Shown here: piece by piece, positions 1 through 10,113 of the stretch
Layout: the number at the start of each line of letters is the position of its first letter
Numbering within the stretch: position 1 is the first letter of the stretch
Source of the DNA: Phaeodactylum tricornutum CCAP 1055/1
Taxonomy: Eukaryota > Bacillariophyta > Bacillariophyceae > Surirellales > Neidiaceae
DNA: 37,595 bases
Reading direction: 5' to 3'
Assembly (NCBI RefSeq): GCF_000150955.2
Contig: NW_002238038.1
Coordinates: 1-37,595 of the forward strand
The notes under the pieces: model-generated
What the model was told of the DNA's origin: nothing
Databases searched by the model: none
Seen by the model: the letters and a program-made list of their open reading frames with translations, nothing else
Made by a program: the position numbers and the translations under genes

Positions 1-237
1 CCTAACCCTAACCCTAACCCTAACCCTAACCCTAACCCTAACCCTAACCCTAACCCTAACCCTAACCCTAACCCTAACCCTAACCCTAACCCTAACCCTA
101 ACCCTAACCCTAACCCTAACCCTAACCCTAACCCTAACCCTAACCCTAACCCTAACCCTAACCCTAACCCTAACCCTAACCCTAACCCTAACCCTAACCC
201 TAACCCTAACCCTAACCCTAACCCTAACCCTAACCCT
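1..237. repeat. Telomere: about 39 tandem CCCTAA repeats
   Basis: Perfect 6-bp CCCTAA units run from the first base to about 237. The C-rich strand reads 5' to 3' into the window, as expected for the left end of a chromosome with a TTAGGG telomere. No degenerate units are visible. The array stops at CCCT followed directly by retroelement coding sequence, with no subtelomeric spacer. Confidence 0.98.
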
Positions 238-2810
238 GCGTTTTCTCCCGACGAATTAATTGGCCGATATTTGATTCGTGAAGCTCTTGATGGCCAAAGC
301 CACCGTGCTCTTGTTGCTTGTGGAATTGTGGATGCCGATTCCGACACTCACCAAGCAATCCGTTTCCTATTGCAAATCAATGAGAAGGATGCCGATGAGA
401 TCATTTCGTACAATGAATTCTGTGACTTGATGGAAGCTCAACAAACCGGCCCTGTCACGAATGGAAATGTCAAAGGTCACTTCAAATTTACTAGCGTTAT
501 TGGACATCAAGGACCGTTGCAACCGACCGATGCTAACTATAAGGGATCGTCATGGAATGTTTTGTTTAAATGGGAAGATGGTTCCCAGACCTACAAGCCT
601 TTGATTGAAATGGCAAAGGACAATCTAGTCACACTCGCCATGTACGCTTCTGAAAACGATCTTCTTGCTGTGCCCGAATGGCGACGCTTCAATCGTCTGC
701 TTCGTAACCGTGACAAATTCAACCGAACCGTTTCATTGACAAAACAGCGTAAGGGAGACCCCATTTTCAAGTTTGGCGTCCTTGTCCCTCGCAATTCTCG
801 TGAAGCTTTGAAATTTGATGCCGACGCTGGAAATACCCGTTGGGCTGATGCCATGGCGCTTGAATTGGCCCAACATTGTGAGTATAAAACATACAAGGAC
901 CTTGATAAGTGTACAGCCAAACCTGGTCCTGGATACCAGCGTATCAACATTCATTTCGTGTTGGATGTGAAACAGTCACTCAAATACAAGGCCCGGCTCG
1001 TCGCTGGTGGCCACATGACAGCGCCTCCAAAGGACAGTGTTTACTCCGGTGTTGTCTCTCTTCGGTCCATTCATCTCGCTATTCTTGCCGGTGAGCTAAA
1101 TGGACTGGATACGTGGGTCAGTGATATTGCTGTCGCCTATCTCGAGGCATACACGAAGGAACAGGTGTACTTTGTTGCCGGTCCCGAGTTTGGGGAGCTT
1201 TCTGGGCATACTTTGCTCATTGACAAAGCTTTGTACGGCCTCGGTACTAGTGGAGCCCGTTTCCATGAGCGTCTTCGGATTCCCTTCGTGCAATGGATTT
1301 TGTCCCTTGCAAAGCAGACCCTGATCTCTGGATGCGTGACTGCAAAGACCATTGGGAGTATGTTTGTGTGTATGTCGACAATATTGCGTGCGTCTCACGA
1401 AATCCCAAGGCCTTTTTTGATACCCTTGTTTCAGACCATCACTACACCTTGAACGGTGTGGGTCCTCCGACTTACTTTCTTGGTGGTGACTTTACTCGTG
1501 ATAGTAAGGACAACACTCTCGCGGTTGGCGCGATAACATACGTGAAACGTATTATTTCGAATTACGAGACTTCGTTCGGTACGGAGCCTTAGTTGTACTT
1601 GTCTCCTCTTGAGAAAGGCAACCATCCTGAAGTCGACAATTCGCAAATCCTCGATGCTGGTTCGATTAAATTGTATCGGTCCCTTATTGGTGCCCTCCAG
1701 TGGGCCATCACTCTTGGGCGCTTCGACATACATTGTGCTGTGATGACAATGGGCCGCTTTTGTGCCGCCCCTTGCGAAGGACACTTGAACCGTCTCCGTC
1801 GTATCATTGGGTACCTTCGCCGTTACCCTGATGCTGCTATCCGTTTTCGTACTGGAATACCCAACCATGAGCTTTGGGGAGACGTTCCCAAGCACAACTG
1901 GATGTATTCGGTGTACGGTAAATCGTCCGACAAGGATTCTCCTCCAGACAAGCCTCTTGCTCGTTGTAAGCCTATGCGTATCACTACTTTTGTGGATGCT
2001 AACTTGTACCATGATTTGACTACAGGCCGTTCTACAGCAGGTGTCTTGCATTTGGTTAATCAGACTCCTGTGTCTTAGTTTTCTAAACGACAGTCTACAG
2101 TTGAAACGGCTACGTACGGCTCTGAATTTGTTGCTGCTCGTTTGGCTACGGAGCAGATTATTGACATGTGTCTTACTCTGCGTATGATGGGCATTCCCTT
2201 GGACGGTCCTGCTTGGCTCCTTGGCGACAATCAGAGCATTGTTACCAGCTCCACTTTGCCTCATTCTGTTCTCTCCAAACAACACAATGCATTGGCATAC
2301 CACCGCGTTCGCGAGGCGATCGCTTTTGGTATCATGCATTTTTTGTGGATCGAGGGCAAAGACAATGCAAGCAATGTGTTGACCAAACCTTTGGGTCATG
2401 CAATTGCTTGGCCTTTGCTTCAGCCTTTGTTGTTTTGGAAAGGCGAGACAAAATCTCCCGATCATTCTGTTTCGAGTACCTCACAGTGGGGAGTGTCAAC
2501 TGGAAAGACAGTTTTGAGTACCGGTTCGCGCGATGGCGCGCAGTATTTGGGTCATGACACCCAAGGCGAGCCTGTCAAAACTAATCTTGTGTGTTTGCCC
2601 ACAAATCCCGGCACGGATGGTTTCGGACAGGTACAAAGCCAGTTGAGTCTCCAGAAACATGATGTGACTGTTTCGGGACTCGATTGTTATCATGCTCCAA
2701 AGCATGGTAACTATGATGAATGTGCCCACGGTGCCGTGTATAACACCGTGGGAATGATTGAAACGGACCACGGTGGCATTTGGCACACTGTTGGACCGAA
2801 TGGAAAGTGA
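238..2810 (+). pseudogene. Copia pol remnant (integrase C-terminus, RT, RNase H) of element A
   Basis: Frame 1 is open from the telomere junction to about 1275, where a one-base deletion moves the frame; the product then continues from about 1275 in frame 3. Two in-frame TAG codons follow: 1590-1592, where the related element 3 has a lysine codon, and 2076-2078, where it has tryptophan (TGG to TAG). RT landmarks include the region LYGLGTSGARFHERL and the active-site box YVDN at 1371-1382, in which the second catalytic Asp of YxDD is Asn. RNase H is recognisable by FVDANLYHD, YGSEFVAAR and LGDNQS. The last roughly 105 codons, to the TGA at 2808-2810, lie inside the LTR. It cannot encode a working polyprotein. 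Confidence 0.9.
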
Positions 2811-3008
2811 ACAGATTAGGTTTAGTTTAGAGCTTATAAATCTTAACAACAATTGTGTGAAACCATTTTTGTTTGTTTGTATCTCTTTGTTAGGAGCCAG
2901 GCGAGTCTTGATCACCTTGTGCTGTCTTCAGAAGCCAGGAGATACTTGACCATTGACAAAGTAAGCAAAGTATTGTCCTCCTTTGTGGTATTTGCTTTTG
3001 CCTTGACA
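2494..3008 (+). repeat. 3' LTR of element A
   Basis: Begins TGTCAACTGG directly after a purine run. Up to about 2958 it aligns closely with the solo LTR at 21452-21919. A TATA-like TTATAAATC lies near 2834. The proposed end is CCTTGACA at 3008, giving TGTCAA/TTGACA inverted ends. The final 50-80 bp diverge strongly from the solo copy, so the end is uncertain. No target duplication can be checked because the 5' LTR is lost. Confidence 0.7.
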
Positions 3009-3390
3009 AACCTAGAAATTGAAGTGCCGTAAGAGTCTACTACCTAGGTTGACTATATTCTTGATGTTTAGGAAAGGCTGTTGAAATCTCAACTCTCTTT
3101 GTTCACTCTAGGTCACATAGAAATAACACATACAGATGTAAGTCAACTTTTTTCCAAACTATTGTTCTTATGGTGGTGTTTAAACCTATTTTGTAATTTA
3201 TTTTTCACACAATCAACTTGCTCATTCTTGCTAACATTCACTCTTGTTCCACATATATTTGTATTTGAACTTCACTTGCTTCATCATCACACATAGTCTT
3301 ACTTTCCTAAACACATAATTCTCATCACTTGAATACACATAGTTTCGGCTCCACGTCAGAGAGACGCTGCTTGTCCAACAAAAACAGTCC
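3009..3390. other. Short intergenic stretch between element A and element 1
   Basis: AT-rich sequence with no convincing reading frame, no similarity noticed to the LTRs in the window, and no RNA gene recognised. Its right edge, CACG at 3391-3394, is the left copy of the target duplication of element 1. Confidence 0.5.
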
Positions 3391-3394
3391 CACG

Positions 3395-3546
3395 TAGAAA
3401 ACTGCAACGATAACGGGCTAGAATCGTCTAAGGACCCCGTATACTTTCGTAGACGATCAAAGGCATAGAAACACAAGATTATAGACTTATCTGATTGACT
3501 TAGGGATATGAACCCCTCATGTACCGCTTGACGTAGGGGTTTTCTA
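3395..3546 (-). repeat. 3' LTR of element 1 (152 bp)
   Basis: Identical in length to 9944-10095, with 151 of 152 bases matching. On the minus strand it starts TAGAAAACCCCTACG and ends GCAGTTTTCTA, giving 7-bp inverted ends. It is preceded on that strand by the purine run GTGTGGGGAC. Confidence 0.95.
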
Positions 3547-3751
3547 GTCCCCACACATCGAAACCATAAACATTGAACTGTACATGGAGAGATGTGTCCC
3601 CTCAAAACCACTATGGGAAAAATAGGGATCCACAACTTGTAAAATAAAAACTTCGACACTGCATGCAATGACCTGCAGTACTGCAAATGCAATTTGTTCC
3701 GATTCTGGCTTTATCGAAACGGGAAAGTCGGCAAACCCTTCTTCACTTGAA

Positions 3752-6700
3752 TCAATATAAAATTTGACGCATAAGATTCTGTCGTACTGGGGCTGACTGA
3801 ACCTTTGTTAGCGCATCAGCTAAGTTTGTCTCCGACGGCTCATAAGCAATCTTGATAACCCCCATTGCGACATTCTCTCGTACAAAGTGATATGCGATAG
3901 CGTTACTCTTTTTCTTCAACATTTATTCCGGCGCTGTAGTATTGTGTACCACCGACATATTGTCGCACAAAACTCTAGCCGGACCATCAATCGGAATTCC
4001 CATCATCCGTAACTTATACCTCAAACCTTGTATCATCTCCGAAGCAATCTTAAACGCAACAAACTCACTTCCAAACGAAGACGTTTCGACTGAATTCTGA
4101 CGCTTCGAAAACCACATAATCGGAGCACGATTAAGATAGATCAAAACACCTGTTCGTGAACGACGAGTGACTTTGTCTCCAGCATGGTCAGCGTCAACAA
4201 AAGCAGTAATCTCCACAGCTCTACCACGTGGCTTCGGAGCATTCGGTGGAATAAGTTCCTTCACATTACCATAAAAGTCCGTCCAATCTGCACCATCTAT
4301 AAAATGGTTCTCAATATCAGCATATGAATCATCAAACACGAGTCGTGACCTGTTGTGAGATTTCAAATAAGCAAAAATATGAAGAACAGCACTCAAGTGT
4401 CCTTCTCGTGGCATCGCTAGAAATGATGAAAGCATAGATACTTCACACATAATATCAATTCGACCAATTTCAACTGCCCATCTCAAAACACCAATCTGAG
4501 ACTGAAAATAGTTAGCACGCTCCGCATTCAACACAGGTGAAACATCCAGTTCTGGTCGATATTTTGTCGACATTGGCGACGACACTTTGTTAGGCAAACC
4601 TCTTTTGATCTCGTCCAAATCTTTCTCAACATTCGCAACAGCTTGTTTCACATAATTTGTCGAACTCATAGACCATCGCGGTTTGTCTGGCTTATCGGGA
4701 AGTGAAAAGTGTCCAAGATTCGCTCCCAAATAAGTATCCGGTGTCTTAATGGATTCCGGTTTAAGCTTGAAATGTTTTCCAATGGTATCCAAGATAGTCT
4801 TCGGATCATGACTGATACATAGGAAATCATCCGTATAAATAAGTACATACTCATAAAATTCGAGACCACCTTCGTTCTGAAATGGTCTTAACCAAACATC
4901 TGGATCTGCAATACAAGAGGTAAACATTAACTCTTCCATTGTTGCAGCTAAGTGAGCACGCCATGCAGCTCCTCTTGACTTCAAACCATACAACGCTCGA
5001 ACGATAATTGCATAACGACCTTCCGTCGAATTTCCAAATTCTGGACCACATGTCGTATATACCTTTTCTCGTACTGGGGCATTCAAATATGCATTTTGTG
5101 CATCAGCACCAAGTATTTGCATCGAATTCAACGCTGCGATAAGCAATGCAATTCGAACACTGTCCCTGGAAACAACACTAGCATAAGTAATTGAACTCGG
5201 CGGATCTGTAACGTGTCCCCCGGCGACGAATCTGGCTTTGCGAGTGAAGTCCATTTTGATATCAAAAATCATATGACAAGGTATCCATGTGTAACCAACT
5301 GGTTTCGACGCATTGGGTTCAAGAACTTTGAACGCTGGCATAACATTTTTCATCTCTTTTCTGATTGCATCCAACCATGTAGAAGTGTTAGTATCACGAT
5401 CAATCTCGAGAGCTTCCTTTACTGATTTCGGCATACGAATACCGAATTTGTGAGTCCGTTTCAGGTATCTGGCCTTTACCGCTAAAATAATTCGCTCTCG
5501 TTTCCGTAATACGTCCGGTACCCACCAGGCAAAAGCTGGTTCATGGACTAACTTGTTTGCAACAGCATATTCGGCGACGTCAACAGGATTCGATTCTTTC
5601 AGGTCTTTCAAGGGAATCCATGTATTTGATCCGTCTTTCCATTGAAGTAAAAGTTGCCAACCCTTCGTTGTTCGACGCATTTGTTTTACACCACGTTTGT
5701 CTGTATAATACAGATCATCAGCAGCAACCACCGATCCGTCTTTTCGGTGATCAACAATTTCATCCATTAAAAGATAACGACGACCCTCGTCATCAACCTG
5801 TGAATAAAGATGCTCAGCAATTACATTAGCTGCGTATTCCTGTACGTTACCATCTGGAAATTGAACTTCTAAGATTCGAGTGTCCAACACTGGATCAGGA
5901 TTTGACCTTCCGATTGGATTACCATCTCGATCTTTCTTTTGTCCAATTATTCGACCAGCACCAATATGATCATGTCTTGGTATCATTACTTCAGCATTGG
6001 TATACTCATTAAAGGCTTCGTGATTGTACTCGTCTGCTTGTGGCATCGTTTCCTGGTCCCCTGTATAATGGTCTGAATACGTCTCGAACTCACTGGGTTC
6101 CACCTCGAAAACATAAGTATTTTTAATACAATCATCTTCGTTCATAACCAAACGAATGTTCTTCTCAAAACTCTCTTGAAGCATCTTCACCTGTTGAGAA
6201 TTAAGATCACTTATTGAAAGTGGGGAGTAAGTAGTTCGCGAAATAATTTGCGAATTTCTGGCAAGTATACGAGCACACATTGCATCACCTATATCGTGAG
6301 CAGGTCCAAGCCAGCAACCAAGTTTCCGCTTATCTTCTGGAAAGTCAACTGGATCCAAATACCATACCCAATCATACCATGCAAACTCGCATAATTGACT
6401 ACTATCCGTTGTATCTCCCGATACTGCCGTATTCGGGACGTCGTCGTTCAATGCGTAAATATTATGCGCAATTGACGATCGAATCAAACATTGCAACTCC
6501 AAGCAAATATCCCACAATCGTACAGATGCCTGGGATTTCGACATAGCTGTATTCGTCATACGCTTCAATGCTTTGATTGCGGTTTCTGCTCGATTCAACC
6601 ACGGTGAATATGGCTCAATCTCTTTTGCATGAGCTCCTGCAGCACGAACCTTTCGTCTGAACTCTCCATAAACTAATTCTTTGGCACCATCTGAAATAAT

Positions 6701-9213
6701 TTCAGCTGGAACTCCCTCACGATGAAATAACAAATCCAACGTATCGTGAGCCTGACCTTTCGACTTCATCGGGTAAGCACGAGTCCAGTCAACATCGTTC
6801 ACATAAATTTGAGCACAAGAATTTCCTCGAGACGAGACGACATTCGAAAACATCGTATCCGTATATAAACTCGTGCGCAAGTGACGATATCTCAACTGTG
6901 CAGTGACTGGTTTCACTCTCTTTGCTAACGATCAACTAGCAATGTCTTTGACCCCTCTCTGGGTCGTTGCGAGTAATGTTCGCTTCGCTGTCGATAAACC
7001 AATGTTCCATCGTTTTGCCAACTCTTCTGGCATTACCTTATACCTGTAATTCGACGACTGTGCAACACTAACATTACAAGTCTTTTCAAGTTCATCAATC
7101 AAATGTTTGTCTTCCAGCGACATCGAAACAGATGATAAAACCATTGATACTGTACTGTCTCTCGTTGTAACCATTTGAATGTTCGCATGTGCAGAATTTC
7201 TCGTTACCAACGCACCCTTACTATCGGTGAACTTTTCCTCCTGACGAGAAAAATCTGTCAAATACGGATCCCAAATCGGACTTTCATAAGTAAGGTTCAA
7301 CTTGTGAAAATTTCGAAACTCCTCCGCAGACGGCTTGCGGACTGGTAAGTAAGAAATGACTCCATCTAATGATAATGGTAACCTCACATTGTCTTTCGGG
7401 AAATAAATCAAATGCGATAACTCTGTAAGCTTTTCCGATAAAAATCGGGGACAATCATTCACTTCGACATCATTTAATCGAATTTGATTTGGATTTAACA
7501 AAGCATGTTCCATTGTAGGAAAATGTAAAGCCTGATGAATGACTAAAATAAATGTCTCATATGTGTAAGGATGATCAAAAGCAAATGCAGCAGAGACAAT
7601 TGGTACAGACCGGGCTTGACCAAATGTAGATAAAAACGCAGAAACATCAACTGTTCGAGAGGTTTCTTGAAATATATAAGCGTGTCGACCAACACAACAT
7701 GTATCTGCGTGAGAATCTAACTCCGCATGTGATATAATTGCACTCTCAAGTGACTGTATAGAAATAGCACGTGTAGACACAACCGACACTTTCGGTAATT
7801 GTCAAGAGTTTCTCTGTGACATGCTTCGTCCCGCTGATGACTTTGATGTAAGAGAATTTGTATCATCGTGACTGATCTTCGACTTCTTTTCGTCATCATT
7901 GTCCTTAGAATTAACACCAGATGCATTTCGACGCTTTCCACCAGCTTCTTCACGTAAAGTATGCAAATGTCGCTTTTGTTCTGCATTCATGGTCTTGTAT
8001 TCATCAAAAGTATAATATCTATCCACCATACCATTGGTAGATCCCTTGTTGAAAACACCCCTGTTTCCACCACGACCACCACGACCTTTATTACCACGTC
8101 CTGACCCTTTACCTCGCCCTCGACCACGACCAGATCGACCTGACGAAATATTTCGAAGCTGAGCCTGATTCTGTTCTTCAATAAATTCACTCAGAAAATT
8201 CACTGTTCCTTCAAAATCATTTTTCAAAGATGGGTTAGCACGAACAGTGGCAACTGCAGAATTTAGAAATGGTGCTTGAATACGTTTCAAAAATTTTCGA
8301 ACTTTGGCTGCCTCCGTCAAAGGTTCTCCAAACTCTTCCATATCTGTGTGCGCTTGCTGATGAATCTCTGCAAAACGCTCAAAAGTAAAACCACGACGCT
8401 CTCCATTATAAAACTTCGATTCAAGGTCCCCTTCAGCTCGTGTCATGATCTTCGACTGATTTGTCGGTCCCAGATAATGCGAACGCAAAGCAAACCACGC
8501 CGCACGACCGTTTCGAGCTCTCGAATACGACGACACCCAACTCCAAGCCGGACCTCCATGAGTACAACTACGAATAATGGTCCACACCTGAGCATTGTCT
8601 GCCGCACAAGACTCTTCATCATGAGGACTGCGAGCAATCATTTCTTCGAACGCATCCTGATAATTATTGTCTGGACCCTCTGGAACCTCTTCCTCTTCAC
8701 GAATAACATAAGCGAGTGGGACTCCTGTTGTTCCTCGAATTTGCAGCAAGTATCCGCAATATTCTCGAACGCATCACGAATCTTCTTCAGGTCCTCGATC
8801 TGAGTAGGAACCGTCAGATCTTTTGCCAACTCTTTATCTTCCTTTTCGCGCTTCTTAATCTCAATCATCGAGTAAATACGCGCCGGATTAAACTGAACTG
8901 GATAAGGCCGAGAAGTGCGCTTCAAATGACGAACATAGTACGCCAACAAGATAAGACGCTCCTCAGCAGTGGGTGAAATCGCAACACCATTGCGAGGAAT
9001 CACAGCCGGTGCTCCAGGTTCTTCCTCGTTAGGATTCGGGAGTGTACCCCCGGGACGACGAATATTCTTACACATATCCTTGATAAAGTCATCCGTCGCA
9101 ATCTCGAAAACATCCATAGACGTAATCGAGTCAGTAATGGCATCACGCTGTTCAACATCAACAATACCAATTGCTTGTAAAGCATTTCGAACTTGAGCTA
9201 AAGCGGCTGCCAT
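3752..9213 (-). pseudogene. Gag-Pol polyprotein of element 1, one frameshift and three stops
   Basis: Intended start is MAAALAQVRNALQ at 9213; the TGA after QILY at 3752 is the natural end. In order: Gag with a basic RG-rich tail (about 8040-8150) and no CCHC zinc knuckle visible; protease with LDSHADTCC near 7700-7725 in place of a canonical D-S/T-G; integrase with YTDT, ISDGAKE and NRAET giving D, D and E with 34 residues between the last two, but no clear HHCC finger; RT with YTDD at 4826-4837; RNase H with FVDADHAGD, GSEFVA and CDNMS. Lesions: a one-base deletion near 8750 in gag, TGA at 7802 between gag and protease where element 2 reads through, TGA near 6932 in integrase (an Arg codon in element 2), and TAA near 3920 where relatives have Ser. 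The frame resumes after each. Confidence 0.92.
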
Positions 9214-9943
9214 GGTCAACTTTCTTCTTTCTTCCTGTATCACAAACTCATAAAATTCTGTTAGTTGGTTTTGAACATTCAGTGTTCTCACGCCACGTGA
9301 ACACGAGAATTATTGATCATTGATGTCATCACATGTGAATTTCACATAACAGCAGTAATACATGATATCGATAACAAGTACTGTTTTAGAATCATACGAT
9401 AAATACGCGACGAACACTAGCGAACACATCACAGCTGTCGCTCTCATCGATTCGAGATATTTAACCAGTATCTATTAGAGTGGAGGATCCGCAACTACCT
9501 TCCGGTACATTTCCGATAATAATTGTTGCATAAGTAACTGCTTCGTATAAGCATACTACTTATCATCCACATATGGATGATGCTCTAAACCCGAGCATTT
9601 AGCAAACAATACAATTTTTGTGCAATGCACCTTCTTCGATAGATGAAGAGATTCATGGATGCGTCCAACCATGGAGATTTTGCCTTGTTTCAGACCGTTA
9701 GGCGGATACGAAACCCAGTAACCGATCAACATGTCTATCACGTGGACCACTACGAGAAACTGGCAGTATATTCCAGGCCTCTGCAGGCTTCGGCAACTCA
9801 ACAACAACATGAAGAGCCAGGTATTTTTTCCCTACCTCCCCAGGCACAATCGGAAACAGCGATCACTTCAAACACTCGAAACACTACGAAAACGCTACCT
9901 TTGATACCGCTACCTCAGCATAGAACTGCTGGGTCTGATAAAC
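9214..9943 (-). other. 5' leader of element 1, including the presumed primer-binding region
   Basis: Non-coding sequence between the 5' LTR and the gag start. Directly after the LTR the minus strand reads GTTTATCAGACCCAGC. The element fragment at 12605 has GTTGATCAGACCCA at the same place, so this short block is conserved in the family and is where a primer-binding site belongs. It lacks the usual TGG start, which suggests an internal tRNA site rather than the 3' end; the tRNA was not identified. The first roughly 100 nt of the leader are also similar to 12605-12715. Confidence 0.6.
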
Positions 9944-10095
9944 TAGAAAACTGCAACGATAACGGGCTAGAATCGTCTAAGGACCCCGTATACTTTCGTA
10001 GACGATCAAAGGCATAGAAACACAAGATTATAGACTTATCTGATTGGCTTAGGGATATGAACCCCTCATGTACCGCTTGACGTAGGGGTTTTCTA
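9944..10095 (-). repeat. 5' LTR of element 1 (152 bp)
   Basis: Matches 3395-3546 at 151 of 152 positions. It ends 18 bp from the neighbouring gene's stop codon (14 bp beyond the stop if the CACG duplication is counted as host sequence) and points the same way as that gene, so it could supply that gene's 3' processing signals or receive read-through. Confidence 0.95.
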
Positions 10096-10113
10096 CACGG
10101 GAGCCCCGAAACC

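Larger units (their letters stand above)
238..3008 (+). mobile_element. Element A: 5'-truncated, decayed Ty1/copia retrotransposon abutting the telomere
   Basis: The retained part is the C-terminal half of pol (end of integrase, reverse transcriptase, RNase H) plus a 3' LTR. The 5' LTR, gag, protease and catalytic integrase are missing because the telomere array replaces them. The purine run ending GTGGGGAG at about 2486-2493 lies just before the LTR start TGTCAACTGG at 2494 and is the likely polypurine tract. Domain order and residues match element 3 (for example FSPDELIGR against FTPDDLIGR), so A belongs to the same copia branch, but its LTR sequence is unrelated to that of element 3. The right boundary is uncertain: 3008 assumes an LTR ending CCTTGACA; 2958 is the alternative. 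Confidence 0.85.
3395..10095 (-). mobile_element. Element 1: full-length Ty1/copia LTR retrotransposon, coding region broken
   Basis: The two LTRs, 3395-3546 and 9944-10095, are each 152 bp and differ at one site (A at 3498, G at 10047). CACG flanks both sides (3391-3394 and 10096-10099), a 4-bp target duplication. LTR ends are TAGAAAA/TTTTCTA rather than TG/CA. Read on the minus strand the order is 5' LTR, leader of about 730 nt, gag, protease, integrase, RT, RNase H, short 3' untranslated stretch with a purine run ending GTGGGGAC, and 3' LTR. Having integrase before RT places it in Ty1/copia. The near-identical LTRs imply a fairly recent insertion, but four lesions disable the polyprotein. 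It is a close relative of element 2. Confidence 0.93.

Noticed and set aside
1-237. CRISPR-like or simple satellite array
   Set aside because: Uniform 6-bp CCCTAA units at the sequence end are telomeric; there are no spacers.
3752-9213. The TGA between gag and protease of element 1 as a programmed readthrough site
   Set aside because: Element 2 has no stop there and element 1 carries three other lesions, so simple decay is likelier.
9643-10017. 124-codon + strand frame
   Set aside because: It overlaps the leader and 5' LTR of element 1 and has no domain.
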